Shown here one piece after another: positions 1 to 9,090 of a DNA stretch of 64,000 bases. This stretch comes from Pseudomonas sp. P5_109 (GTDB taxonomy: Bacteria > Pseudomonadota > Gammaproteobacteria > Pseudomonadales > Pseudomonadaceae). Made by a program: the position numbers and the translations under genes. Each line of letters begins with the position of its first letter. Positions within the stretch are counted from its first letter, which is position 1. The stretch lies in contig NZ_CP125380.1 of assembly GCF_034009455.1 (NCBI RefSeq), positions 5,097,501 to 5,161,500 of the forward strand. Reading direction: 5' to 3'. The notes beneath the pieces are model-generated. The model saw nothing but the letters and a program-made list of their open reading frames with translations, did no database searches and had not been told where the DNA came from.

Positions 1-3000
1 CGCGGCCGCGTCTTCTTCCACGCACCAGCGGCCAACCGATGACGGCAACTCACCGAGGGCCTTGAACATCGCGGCATCGCTGAGCAGCAGACCGATGCCG
101 CTGTCTTCGATCATGTAATGCAAACGGTCCAGCGGATATTCCGGATCAAGCGGCACATAGGCGCCGCCGGCCTTGAGGATCGCCAGCAGGCCGACAACCA
201 TTTCCAGCGAACGCTCCAGTGCCAGCCCCACGCGAACCTGCGGCCCGACACCGCGCTCGCGCAACATCCATGCAAGGCGATTGGCACGGCTGTCGAGCTC
301 GGCATAGCTCAGGGTCTGCCCGGCGAAGGTCAGGGCCGGAGCGTCCTTGCGCAGCAGGGCTTGCTCGGCGAACAGGTGATGGATGCACTGATCCAGTCGA
401 TGTTCGCCCGGTTCGACAGCGAGGCTGTCGAGCAGATGTTGCCGTTCGCCAGCGTCCAGTAGCGGCAATTCGCTCAAGCGTTGCTGCGGATCGGCAATCA
501 GCGCCTCCAGCAGGTTGCGCCAATGCGTAGCCATGCGGGCGATGCGCGGCTCGTCGAACAGATCGGTGCTGTAGGTCAGGCAGCAACCGAGGCGATGGTC
601 GAGGTCGGTGACTTCCAGGTTAAGGTCGAACTTGGTCGCCCGTGCATCGTTGACCAGGTACTCGACTGTCATGCCGGCCAGGGTGCGGCTTTGCTGGAAC
701 TCCCAGCGCTGTACGTTGCACATCACCTGGAACAGCGGGTTGTAGGCGGCGCTGCGCGGTGGCTGCAAGGCTTCCACCAGATGATCGAACGGCAGGTCCT
801 GGTGGGACTGGCCTTCGATCACCGTGTGGCGAACCTGCTCGAACAGTTCACTCACGGACATTTGCCCGTCGAGCTGGCAACGCAGCACCTGGGTGTTGAG
901 GAACGCCCCGATCAGCCCTTCGCTTTCCGGGCGAATGCGGTTGGCCACCGGCGCGCCGATGCGCAAATCGGTCTGGCCGCTATAGCGATACAGCACTGCA
1001 GCCAGGGCGGCGGTCATGGTCATGAACAATGTCAGGCCATGCTGCGCATTGAAGGCGCGGACTCGTGCGGCGAGGTCGTCGCTCAGGTCAAAACGGTACA
1101 ACTCACCCTGGTGGCTTTGCACCGGCGGACGCGGACGGTCGGCCGGCAACTCCAGCAGCGGGTGTTCGCGACCCAGTTGCGTGGTCCAGTAATCGAGCTG
1201 GCGCTGACGCTCGCCGGACTCCAGCCACTGACGCTGCCACACACAGTAATCCAGGTACTGCACCGGCAAAGGCGCGAGCGGCGATTCACGGTCATCGACA
1301 AAGGCTTCGTACAGCGCGCTGAGTTCCCGGGCGAAAATATCCATCGCCCAGCCTTCGGTGACGATGTGGTGCAAGGTCAGCACCAGGTAGTGTTCTTGCT
1401 CGGCAGTCTTGACCAGGCATGCGCGCAGCAACGGCCCGGTTTCCAGGTCGAACGGCTGGTGCGCTTCGTCGTCGGCCAGTTGCTGGACCTGCCACTCGCG
1501 GCCTTCGGCATCCAGCGCGGTGAAATCCTTCCACGCCATGCGCACATCGGATTGCCCGTGCACATGTTGACGGGCGACGCCGTCAATGCTCAGGAAGGTG
1601 GTGCGCAGGGTTTCGTGGCGCATGATCAAGGCTTGCAGCGCAGCTTCAAAACGCGCGACATCCAGCACGCCGCGCAGGCGCGCCATGCCGCCGACGTTGT
1701 AGGCCGGGCTGTCCGGCTCCATCTGCCAGAGGAACCACATGCGCTGCTGGGAATAGGACAGCGGTATTACTTGGTTGCGGTCGACTTTTTCAATCGACGG
1801 CTGTTTATTGGTGCTGCCGCTGGCCTGGATCAAGCGAACCTGTTCGGCAAATGCACCGAGTTCGCTGTGCTCGAACAGCGCCCGCAGCGGCAATTCGACG
1901 TCGCAGGCCTGGCGGGTGCGGGAGATGATTTGCGTGGCGAGCAGCGAGTGGCCGCCCAAGGCAAAGAAATCATCGCGCAGGCCGACTTGTGCCAGGCCCA
2001 GCACTTCGCGCCAGATACCGGCGATGTGTCGTTCCAGCTCAGTCACTGGCTCGACATGTTCGCGCACCTGCCACTGCGGTTCCGGCAAGGCGCGGCGGTC
2101 GAGTTTGCCACTTGGGCTGAGGGGCATTGCATTCAGGCGCATCAGTTGCGCGGGGACCATGTATTCCGGCAGTTCGGCGGCCAGTGCGCTTTTCAGGCGG
2201 GCGGTCTGCCCGCCTTCATCCCCGGCATTGTCCGCCGCGGTGTAGTAACCAATCAGCTGCGCACCGGCCACGGTTTCGCGCACCAGCACCACGGCCTGCG
2301 CAACGCCGTCCTGGGCCAGCAGTCGCGCTTCGATTTCCTGCGGCTCAACGCGGAACCCGCGCAGCTTGACCTGCTGATCGAGACGGCCGAGGTATTCGAT
2401 CACGCCGTCCGCCGTCCAGCGCGCCCGGTCGCCGGTGCGATACAGGCGCGTGCCCGGCTCACCCAATGGGTCGACCACGAATCGTTCAGCGGTCAACGCC
2501 GGGCGACCGAGGTAACCACGGGCCAGACCAACGCCGCTGATGCACAACTCACCCGGCACACCGGCCGGAACCGGATTGAGATCGCTGTCGAGCACGCGGC
2601 AGATCACGTTGCCCAGTGGTCGGCCAATCGGTGAGCGTTCGCCGTCGGCGCTGGAGCAATGCCAATGGGTGACGTTGATCGCGGTTTCGGTCGGTCCGTA
2701 GCGGTTGTGCAATTGCACCGCCGGCAGTTGCGCCAACACCCGGTTGCGCAGCTCCGCGGGCAAGGCTTCGCCACCGGAGAATACCCGGCGCAGGCTGGAG
2801 CATTGCGCGCTGAGGGGTTCGTCGATGAACAACGAAAGCAGTGGCGGCACGAAGTGCAACGTGGTCACGCCGTAGGCTTGCACAAGCTGCGCGATGCGAT
2901 GCGGATCGCGGTGTTCACCGGGACCGGCAATCAACAAACGTGCACCGGTGATCAGCGGCCAGAAGCACTCCCACACCGACACGTCGAAACTGATCGGCGC

Positions 3001-6000
3001 CTTTTGCATCAGCACGTCGGTTTCGTTCAGGCGATAGCTGGCCTGCATCCATTGCAGGCGCTCGGCCAGCGCCGCGTGGGTGTTGCCGACGCCTTTTGGC
3101 TGGCCGGTGGAACCGGAGGTGTAAATCACATAGGCGAGGTTGTCGCCATGCAGATGCAACCCCGGCGCATGGCTTGGCCAGCTCTCCAGATGCAGGGCGT
3201 CCATGGCGATCACGCTGACGCCATCCGTCGCCGGCAAGCGCTCCAGCAATGGGGTTTGCGTCAGCAGCAATTCGACGCCGCTGTCGCTGAGCATGTAGGC
3301 CAGGCGCTCGGCCGGGTAGTCCGGATCGAGCGGCACATAGGCGCCACCGGCCTTGATGATCGCAAGGAGGCCGATCAGCAGTTGCGGCGAACGCTCGCAG
3401 GCGATCGCCACACAGACATCCGGGCCGACACCTTTGTCACGCAGGTAATGGGCCAGGCGATTGGCCCGGGTGTGCAGTTCGGCGAAGTCCAGGCTGCCGC
3501 CGTCCCACAGCAGCGCGGTGCGCTGTGGCGTCTGGCGTGCCTGCTCGTTGAGCCGTTCGGGCAGCCATTGATCGGCCGCTGCGCGCACCGCGCTCGCCCA
3601 GCCCGATTGCTGATGCTGCTCGGCGGCCGTCAACAATGGCAGGTCACCAATGGCGGTGGCCGGTTGCTCGCAGATGGCTTGCAGCAGGTTGCTGAAATGC
3701 TCGGCCAGACGCTCGATGGTCGCGGTATCGAACAGCTCGCTGGCGTAATCGAAGGACAAGGTCAGGCGACCGTTACGGTCTTCTTCGCTGTGCAATTGCA
3801 AATCGAACTTGGCTTCGCGGCTATGCCACGGCAGCTCTTCGGCCAACAAGCCCGGCAGGCGTTTGAAGGCACTGAGGTCGCGTTGCTGGTGGTTGAACAT
3901 GACCTGGAACAGACCCTGCTCGCGGGCCTGCGGGAAGGCTTCGAGCAGTTGTTCGAACGGCAGGTCCTGATGGGCCTGGGCATCCAGCGCGGCGAGTCGG
4001 GTTTGTGCCAGCAGCTCAACGAATGGCAGGCGCGAATCCACCTGCGCGCGCAGCACCTGGGTATTGATGAAGAAGCCAATCAGCCCTTGGGTTTCCAGGC
4101 GCGGACGGTTGGCATTGGGCACGCCGATGCGAATATCACGCTGGCCGCTGTAGCGGTGCAACAGTCCCTGAAACGCCGCGAGCAACAGCATGAACGGCGT
4201 GGATTCATGGGCCTGGGCGGTCTGGCGAATGGCATCGCTGAAAGTCGCCCCCAGGCGCACCCTGTGGCGCGCTGCACTGCGCAGTTGTTGTGCCGAGCGC
4301 GGATGATCGGTGGCCAGGCTCAACACTGGATGCTCGTCGCCCAACCGGGCTTTCCAGTAAGCCAGTTGCCGTTCGCCTTCCCCTTGCGCCAGCCATTGGC
4401 GCTGCCAGCTGCCGTAATCGGCGTACTGCGTCGGCAATGGCGCCAGCAGCGCTTGCTGGCCCTGGGAAGCGGCCGCGTACAACCGCGAGAACTCGTCGAT
4501 CAGCACATTCAACGACCAGCCATCGGCAATGATGTGGTGCAGGGTCACCAGCAACTGGTGATCCTCGTCGTCGAGGCGCACGAGCGTCACCCACAGCAGC
4601 GGGCCTTGCTCCAGATCGAACCGGGTACGCGCTTCATCCTCGCGGATTTGCAGCGCTCGGGCTTCTCGCTCGGCAACCGGCAGGTCGCTGATGTCGATCA
4701 TTTGCAGGTTGAACCCGGCGGCCGGATCGACCTGCTGCAACGCCACGCCGTCACGCTCGAAAAAGCGTGTGCGCAGGGATTCATGACGCTCGATCAACTG
4801 CTGGAAACTCACGCGCAAGGCGTCTTCATCCAGCTCGCCACGCAGACGCAAGCCACCTGGAATGTTGTAGGCGCTGCTCTGCGGGTCGAGTTGCCAGGTG
4901 ATCCACAGACGGTTTTGTGCCAGCGATTGCGGCATCGGTTGCTGGCGCGACAGCGCAGTGATCGCGCCCTGCGCCAGGCCACCGTCCTGTTGCTGGCGGG
5001 CCACTCCATCGGCGAAAGCCTCCAGGGTCGGGGCTTCGAAGAGCAGGCGCAGGTTCAACTCCAGCCCCAGTTCTTCACGCAGGCGCGCGACCACTTGCGT
5101 GGCTGCAATGGAGTTGCCGCCGAGCAGGAAGAAGTGATCGTCGGCGCCCACCTGCTTGACCTGCAACTGCTCGCACCAGATCCGGCCGATCAGGCTTTGC
5201 AGTTCCGAGCCCGACTCGATCTGACCTGCGCTTTCGGAGCTGGCCGGCGGGAACACCGCATAGCTGTCGAGGCTACCGTCCACCAGGCGATTGCGGCACG
5301 CCGAGCGTTGCAGTTTGCCGCTGGAGGTCTTCGGCAGAGCGCCCGGATTGAGCAGCACCACCACGCTCGGTGCTTCCTGATACGCCTCGGCAACGGCCTG
5401 GCGGATGGCTTTGATCAACGCTTCGGGCGGCAGGATTTTCTGTACGCTGCGGCTGATTTCCGCGGCGATGCCGATGCCTTCCTGACCGTCCACGTTGACG
5501 GCGAACGCGGCGACGCGCCCTTTGCGCACCACCTCCACTTCACGTTCGACGGTCTGCTCGATGTCTTGTGGGTACAGGTTGTGCCCGCGCACGATCAGCA
5601 TGTCTTTCAAGCGACCGGTGATGAACAGCTCGCCGTTGCGCATGAAGCCCAGGTCACCGGTGCGCAGCCAGGTCTGGTCGGCATGCTGGACGAAGGTCTT
5701 GGCGGAGGCTTCAGGGTTGCGCCAGTAGCCGTGGGCGATGCTCGGCCCTGCGGCCCAGACTTCGCCGACTGCGTTGTCGCCCATCGCAGTGAGCGACGCC
5801 GGATCGACAATCAGCACGGCGTGTTCAGGCTGGCTGACGCCGCAACTCATGATCGGGCTGCCTTCGCCCGGTTCGGCGCGGTTTTGCGTAAGGGCCAGAT
5901 CGTCCACCCGCAGATTGCCAATGCCTTGGCCACGGGCTGTACCGGCCACGAACAGCGTGGCTTCGGCCAGACCGTAGGAGGCCATGAAGTTGTCCGCGGT

Positions 6001-6942
6001 GAAGCCGCAGGTCGCGAACTTCTCGGCGAAGCGTTCCAGGGTGTCGAGGCGAATCGGTTCGGAACCGGAATACGCCACGCGCCAGCCACTCAGGTCAAGC
6101 CGTTCCAGGGCCGACTCGCTGACCCGCTCGCTGCACAGGCGATAGGCAAAATCCGGCCCGCCGCTGATGGTGCCGCCGTATTCACTGATCGCCTCCAGCC
6201 AGCGCAACGGCCGGCCAAGGAAGTACGCCGGCGACATCAATACGCAAGGCACGCCGCTGAAAATCGGCTGCAGCAGGCCACCAATCAGGCCCATGTCGTG
6301 GTACAGCGGCAGCCAGCTGACGATCACGTCGTCGGGGTTCAGATCGATGCCGAAACCGTGGCGAATCAACAGCTCGTTGGCCACCAGGTTGCCGTGGCTG
6401 ACCTCCACGCCTTTGGGCAGCGCGGTGGAGCCGGAGGTGTATTGCAGGAAGGCGATGTGATCGTTCTGCAAATCCGCCGCGACCCAGCGCTCGGCCAGCG
6501 CAGCGTCAAGGGTATCGACACACAGCAACGGTGGCGCCCCTTCGATTTGCAGCAAGGCGTCGCGCAGGCCGGCACTGGTCAGCAGCAAGCGCGGCTGGGC
6601 ATCGCTGATGATCGACAACAGCCGCTCCTGATGATGACGGCGCGTCGACTCCGGCGGATAGGCCGGCACCGCGATCACCCCGGCGTACAGGCAACCGAAA
6701 AATGCCGCGACGTAATCCGGGCCGCTGGGGAACAGCAATACGGCACGGTCGCCAATATCCGCTTGAGCCTGCAATGCGCCGGCAATCGTCCGCGCCCGCA
6801 GATCCAGCTCGCGATAGGTGAGCACCACAGCCTGATCCGGGGTCTCGGCGAGAAAGCGCAAGGCCACCCGATCCGGCGTCAGGGCCGCTCGGCGCTGAAG
6901 GGCTTGGACCATTGTGCTGGGGAGTTCGAACGCGTCGGTCAT
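1..6942 (-). CDS. pvdL: Pyoverdine chromophore nonribosomal peptide synthetase PvdL, N-terminal 2314 residues (cut by window edge)
   Basis: PvdL begins assembly of the pyoverdine chromophore precursor in the cytoplasm. The frame opens at ATG 6942 behind AGGA and runs unbroken to base 1. Visible domains in order: a fatty acyl-AMP ligase (LQYTSGSTALPKGVE near residue 167), a carrier domain (FFLLGGNSIAAT, ~600), a condensation domain (HHIIADGWS, ~804), an adenylation domain (YVIYTSGSTGQPKG, ~1274; KAGGAYVPLDP), a carrier domain (FFALGGHSLLATQ, ~1664), a second condensation domain (HHIVTEGWAM, ~1861) and the start of the next adenylation domain at the edge. The acyl-ligase front end is specific to PvdL among pyoverdine synthetases. 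In P. aeruginosa the modules load L-Glu, D-Tyr and L-Dab; only the Glu module is complete here. The second condensation motif has Glu where HHxxxDG normally has Asp. A PvdS-type promoter lies about 165 bases upstream, and pvdS is divergent. Confidence 0.96.
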   Translation of the reverse strand, partial: MTDAFELPSTMVQALQRRAALTPDRVALRFLAETPDQAVVLTYRELDLRARTIAGALQAQADIGDRAVLLFPSGPDYVAAFFGCLYAGVIAVPAYPPESTRRHHQERLLSIISDAQPRLLLTSAGLRDALLQIEGAPPLLCVDTLDAALAERWVAADLQNDHIAFLQYTSGSTALPKGVEVSHGNLVANELLIRHGFGIDLNPDDVIVSWLPLYHDMGLIGGLLQPIFSGVPCVLMSPAYFLGRPLRWLEAISEYGGTISGGPDFAYRLCSERVSESALERLDLSGWRVAYSGSEPIRLDTLERFAEKFATCGFTADNFMASYGLAEATLFVAGTARGQGIGNLRVDDLALTQNRAEPGEGSPIMSCGVSQPEHAVLIVDPASLTAMGDNAVGEVWAAGPSIAHGYWRNPEASAKTFVQHADQTWLRTGDLGFMRNGELFITGRLKDMLIVRGHNLYPQDIEQTVEREVEVVRKGRVAAFAVNVDGQEGIGIAAEISRSVQKILPPEALIKAIRQAVAEAYQEAPSVVVLLNPGALPKTSSGKLQRSACRNRLVDGSLDSYAVFPPASSESAGQIESGSELQSLIGRIWCEQLQVKQVGADDHFFLLGGNSIAATQVVARLREELGLELNLRLLFEAPTLEAFADGVARQQQDGGLAQGAITALSRQQPMPQSLAQNRLWITWQLDPQSSAYNIPGGLRLRGELDEDALRVSFQQLIERHESLRTRFFERDGVALQQVDPAAGFNLQMIDISDLPVAEREARALQIREDEARTRFDLEQGPLLWVTLVRLDDEDHQLLVTLHHIIADGWSLNVLIDEFSRLYAAASQGQQALLAPLPTQYADYGSWQRQWLAQGEGERQLAYWKARLGDEHPVLSLATDHPRSAQQLRSAARHRVRLGATFSDAIRQTAQAHESTPFMLLLAAFQGLLHRYSGQRDIRIGVPNANRPRLETQGLIGFFINTQVLRAQVDSRLPFVELLAQTRLAALDAQAHQDLPFEQLLEAFPQAREQGLFQVMFNHQQRDLSAFKRLPGLLAEELPWHSREAKFDLQLHSEEDRNGRLTLSFDYASELFDTATIERLAEHFSNLLQAICEQPATAIGDLPLLTAAEQHQQSGWASAVRAAADQWLPERLNEQARQTPQRTALLWDGGSLDFAELHTRANRLAHYLRDKGVGPDVCVAIACERSPQLLIGLLAIIKAGGAYVPLDPDYPAERLAYMLSDSGVELLLTQTPLLERLPATDGVSVIAMDALHLESWPSHAPGLHLHGDNLAYVIYTSGSTGQPKGVGNTHAALAERLQWMQASYRLNETDVLMQKAPISFDVSVWECFWPLITGARLLIAGPGEHRDPHRIAQLVQAYGVTTLHFVPPLLSLFIDEPLSAQCSSLRRVFSGGEALPAELRNRVLAQLPAVQLHNRYGPTETAINVTHWHCSSADGERSPIGRPLGNVICRVLDSDLNPVPAGVPGELCISGVGLARGYLGRPALTAERFVVDPLGEPGTRLYRTGDRARWTADGVIEYLGRLDQQVKLRGFRVEPQEIEARLLAQDGVAQAVVLVRETVAGAQLIGYYTAADNAGDEGGQTARLKSALAAELPEYMVPAQLMRLNAMPLSPSGKLDRRALPEPQWQVREHVEPVTELERHIAGIWREVLGLAQVGLRDDFFALGGHSLLATQIISRTRQACDVELPLRALFEHSELGAFAEQVRLIQASGSTNKQPSIEKVDRNQVIPLSYSQQRMWFLWQMEPDSPAYNVGGMARLRGVLDVARFEAALQALIMRHETLRTTFLSIDGVARQHVHGQSDVRMAWKDFTALDAEGREWQVQQLADDEAHQPFDLETGPLLRACLVKTAEQEHYLVLTLHHIVTEGWAMDIFARELSALYEAFVDDRESPLAPLPVQYLDYCVWQRQWLESGERQRQLDYWTTQLGREHPLLELPADRPRPPVQSHQGELYRFDLSDDLAARVRAFNAQHGLTLFMTMTAALAAVLYRYSGQTDLRIGAPVANRIRPESEGLIGAFLNTQVLRCQLDGQMSVSELFEQVRHTVIEGQSHQDLPFDHLVEALQPPRSAAYNPLFQVMCNVQRWEFQQSRTLAGMTVEYLVNDARATKFDLNLEVTDLDHRLGCCLTYSTDLFDEPRIARMATHWRNLLEALIADPQQRLSELPLLDAGERQHLLDSLAVEPGEHRLDQCIHHLFAEQALLRKDAPALTFAGQTLSYAELDSRANRLAWMLRERGVGPQVRVGLALERSLEMVVGLLAILKAGGAYVPLDPEYPLDRLHYMIEDSGIGLLLSDAAMFKALGELPSSVGRWCVEEDAAA

Positions 6943-6969
6943 GAGGTTTCCTGCCTGATTTCGGCTTGG

Positions 6970-7065
6970 TAGGAGCGAGCCTGCTCGCGAAAATCCGGAG
7001 AACACCGCGGGGTGTCAGGCGCCCATCGTCATCGTTGACGACCATCGCGAGCGAGCTCGCTCCTA
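6970..7065. repeat. REP-type inverted pair in the pvdL leader
   Basis: Two imperfect inverted arms (6970-6990 and 7045-7065; GGAGCGAGCCTGCTCGCGA against TCGCGAGCGAGCTCGCTCC) belong to the dispersed REP family of fluorescent pseudomonads. The element lies between the putative PvdS promoter at 7106-7129 and the pvdL start at 6942, so it would be transcribed as a hairpin in the pvdL leader. The rest of the pvdL-pvdS gap (6943-7325) holds this repeat, the pvdL promoter and the pvdS promoter. Confidence 0.85.
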
Positions 7066-7105
7066 CAGGGTGATGAAGGTTGCGCTGTGCAATTCACCAA
7101 TGAGA

Positions 7106-7129
7106 ACGGATGACGTCTGGAAATAATTA
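7106..7129 (-). promoter_or_regulatory. Candidate PvdS-dependent iron-starvation promoter of pvdL
   Basis: The minus strand reads TAATT, then 16 bases, then CGT. The PvdS promoter consensus is TAAAT-N16-CGT, so this is one mismatch with exact spacing. It points at pvdL and leaves a leader of roughly 155 bases that carries a REP element. Confidence 0.65.
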
Positions 7130-7222
7130 GTCGCCAGGCTGGAACACCAAGCGGGCTGTGGTGCGTCAGCGTGTCGCAGTTCTCACTCTGCACTTTTGTA
7201 GCGCATTAGTTCTTTTTCTCAT

Positions 7223-7251
7223 TTGACAATCATTATCATTAAGCCTAATTT
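7223..7251 (+). promoter_or_regulatory. pvdS promoter with overlapping Fur box
   Basis: A textbook sigma70 promoter, TTGACA (7223-7228), 17 bases, TAATTT (7246-7251), is overlapped by a Fur-box-like sequence at 7225-7243. That sequence matches the 19-base palindromic Fur consensus at 14 positions. Fur occupancy would cover the whole spacer, which agrees with the known Fur repression of pvdS in pseudomonads. The start codon is about 75 bases downstream. Confidence 0.85.
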
Positions 7252-7325
7252 GTCGCTCGATTGTGCAGGACGGCCCCCCGGTTTATCCCCCGTCCCACTA
7301 ACCTTTTGGCAGCAGGGTGATTTCC

Positions 7326-7874
7326 ATGATGGAACCAGTGTCCACAAGCAGGTGCGATACACCGCTACTTCAGGCATTCGTCGACAATCGACTGATTCTG
7401 GTGAAGATCGCAGCCCGAATTACCGGTTGCCGTTCACGCGCCGAGGATGTTGTGCAGGACGCGTTCTTCCGGCTGCAATCGGCCCCGCCCATCACCAGCT
7501 CGATCAAGGCTCAGCTCAGCTACCTGTTCCAGATCGTGCGCAACCTGGCGATCGACCACTACCGCAAGCAGGCGCTGGAGCAGAAGTATTCCGGTCCTGA
7601 AGAAGAAGGGTTGAATGTGGTGATCCAGGGTGCGTCACCGGAAACGTCGCATATCAATTTCTCGACGCTGGAGCACATCGCCGACGCGTTGACCGAGTTA
7701 CCGAGTCGCACCCGCTATGCCTTCGAGATGTATCGCCTGCACGGCGTACCGCAAAAAGACATCGCCAAGGAGCTCGGTGTATCGCCGACCCTGGTGAACT
7801 TCATGATCCGCGATGCGCTGGTGCACTGCCGCAAGGTGTCGGGCAATCGTGGAGATATGGCTGCCCGCCAGTAA
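7326..7874 (+). CDS. pvdS: ECF sigma factor PvdS, iron-starvation regulator of pyoverdine genes
   Basis: This is the extracytoplasmic-function sigma factor that directs RNA polymerase to pyoverdine promoters during iron limitation. The 182-residue product carries region 2 (ITGCRSRAEDVVQDAFFRLQ, LSYLFQIVRNLAIDHYRKQA) and region 4 (DALTELPSRTRYAFEMYRLH, KDIAKELGVSPTLVNFMIRD), close to PvdS of P. aeruginosa as I recall it. ATG 7326 was chosen because it puts the same number of residues before the conserved CDTPLLQAF as in PvdS; GTG 7317 and ATG 7329 are alternatives. It is divergent from pvdL and convergent with the acetylase gene, with a REP pair between. Its promoter is Fur-overlapped. Confidence 0.97.
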   Translation: MMEPVSTSRCDTPLLQAFVDNRLILVKIAARITGCRSRAEDVVQDAFFRLQSAPPITSSIKAQLSYLFQIVRNLAIDHYRKQALEQKYSGPEEEGLNVVIQGASPETSHINFSTLEHIADALTELPSRTRYAFEMYRLHGVPQKDIAKELGVSPTLVNFMIRDALVHCRKVSGNRGDMAARQ

Positions 7875-7896
7875 GATCTGAAATCGGCGGAGCTCC

Positions 7897-7963
7897 CTTC
7901 GCGAGCAAGCCCGCTCCCACAAGGGAATGCATTTCAAATGTGGGAGCGGGCTTGCTCGCGAAG
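7897..7963. repeat. REP inverted pair between pvdS and pvdY
   Basis: Perfect 25-base inverted arms (7897-7921 and 7939-7963) contain the core GCGGGCTTGCTCGCGA. The element sits between the convergent 3' ends of pvdS and the acetylase gene, where it may act in transcript ending. Its 17-base centre is almost the reverse complement of the centre of the REP pair at 17093-17159. Confidence 0.95.
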
Positions 7964-8001
7964 GCTGACTCAAGACCGCAACAAATCTTGAGCCTCAAAC
8001 A

Positions 8002-9015
8002 TCACGCCAACTCACAACGATCAAAAAACCGCTCCCGCCCCAACATCATCAAGGCCGCGCGCTTGTGCGGGAAGTCGAACTCTTTCTCGCAGTGAAAGCA
8101 CTGGTTCTGCATGTACCCGATCATCTTCGCGTTATCGGCCCGAGGTTCGGCAACCACGCGCTGCGTACGCGGATCATCGAGAAACAGGTAGTGCACCAGC
8201 GCCGATAACCAGCTCGCCACCTTGTGCGGACCACGATGGTTTTCCTCGCCCACCAGCATGTGGATGCCACGGTCGTAATCGCCGGTCGCGTAGAACGGCG
8301 CGATGCGATCTTCCTTGGCCCAGTAGGCTTCGAAGTAAGCAAACGGTTGATCGTCGAAACAACCGATCAGCGTCAGGGTGTGCGGATCGGTCTCGAGTTT
8401 GCCCAGGTACTCGCGATGCTGTTCGAGGCTGCCCTCCTCCTGCCAGAAACTGGCGACACGCGGGCTGTTCTGCCAGCGATTGAAGCGCGCCAGGTCTTGC
8501 TCGATTTCCAGCGTACGCAAAGAAACCCAGGCCCCCAGCCGCGCATCGAAGCGTCGATACACTTCACCCCGGGGCTTGACCGGTCGCAACGGATGACGCT
8601 TGCCGCCGGTGATCACCATTTGCTGCGGATAACTGCCGGTCAGGGAGTGCCCCAGCCACGGCTGCGGCAACTGCCAGAACAAAGTGCGCTCGCAGTGATA
8701 CTGGCCGCTGACGGAAGTCGAGACCAGCAAGCCGCTCAACACGACTTCGGTTGGCACGTCCTGCAGCTGCCAGACCAGGCGCTGACAGTCCGGGTCGCGG
8801 GAAAACAACCAGTAACAGGCCGCCCACAACGCCTGTCCTTCAGGGCGGTTGAATCGCTCTTGCAGGTGCACGTGCAACTCGGGGCCACGAACCAGCCGCA
8901 GGGTGAGCAACGGTTGCCCCTCCAGACTGAGGCTCAGGCGGCTTTCGCTTTCATCAGCAGCAAGACGACTGCCATTGGGCAGGCACAGGGCAGTCAGGTC
9001 ATTCAGATTGGACAT
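8002..9015 (-). CDS. pvdY: PvdY-type hydroxyornithine N-acetyltransferase (siderophore GNAT)
   Basis: A 337-residue protein of the IucB/RhbD siderophore acetyltransferase family. The C-terminal half is the GNAT domain (RFNRWQNSPRVASFWQEEGS; PFAYFEAYWAKEDRIAPFY; GIHMLVGEENHRGPHKVASW; RVVAEPRADNAKMI). Family knowledge: such enzymes acetylate N-hydroxylated diamines with acetyl-CoA, and in P. fluorescens the pvdS-adjacent gene is described as a hydroxyornithine acetylase. Inference: the pyoverdine peptide of this strain contains acetyl-hydroxyornithine. A perfect PvdS promoter box lies 41 bases upstream of ATG 9015, so it is probably transcribed alone under iron limitation. Residues 1-150 resemble the non-catalytic N-terminal part of IucB-like proteins. 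Confidence 0.85.
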   Translation of the reverse strand: MSNLNDLTALCLPNGSRLAADESESRLSLSLEGQPLLTLRLVRGPELHVHLQERFNRPEGQALWAACYWLFSRDPDCQRLVWQLQDVPTEVVLSGLLVSTSVSGQYHCERTLFWQLPQPWLGHSLTGSYPQQMVITGGKRHPLRPVKPRGEVYRRFDARLGAWVSLRTLEIEQDLARFNRWQNSPRVASFWQEEGSLEQHREYLGKLETDPHTLTLIGCFDDQPFAYFEAYWAKEDRIAPFYATGDYDRGIHMLVGEENHRGPHKVASWLSALVHYLFLDDPRTQRVVAEPRADNAKMIGYMQNQCFHCEKEFDFPHKRAALMMLGRERFFDRCELA

Positions 9016-9055
9016 GGGGCGGGCTCACGATAATCGTCGACAGTTCAACGAGGTG

Positions 9056-9079
9056 ACGTGAGCCACGATGGGAAATTTA
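9056..9079 (-). promoter_or_regulatory. Perfect PvdS-dependent promoter box upstream of pvdY
   Basis: The minus strand reads TAAAT, 16 bases, CGT: an exact match to the iron-starvation promoter consensus in both sequence and spacing. It lies in the short gap between the solute-binding protein stop (9091) and the pvdY start (9015), with a predicted transcription start about 30 bases before the pvdY ATG. Confidence 0.88.
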
Positions 9080-9090
9080 GGCAAAGTCCG

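Noticed and set aside
481..6972. Two long plus-strand open frames (717 and 1437 codons) opposite pvdL
   Set aside because: The minus strand encodes unmistakable NRPS domains in one unbroken frame. The plus frames have no recognisable motif and are an effect of high-GC codon use.
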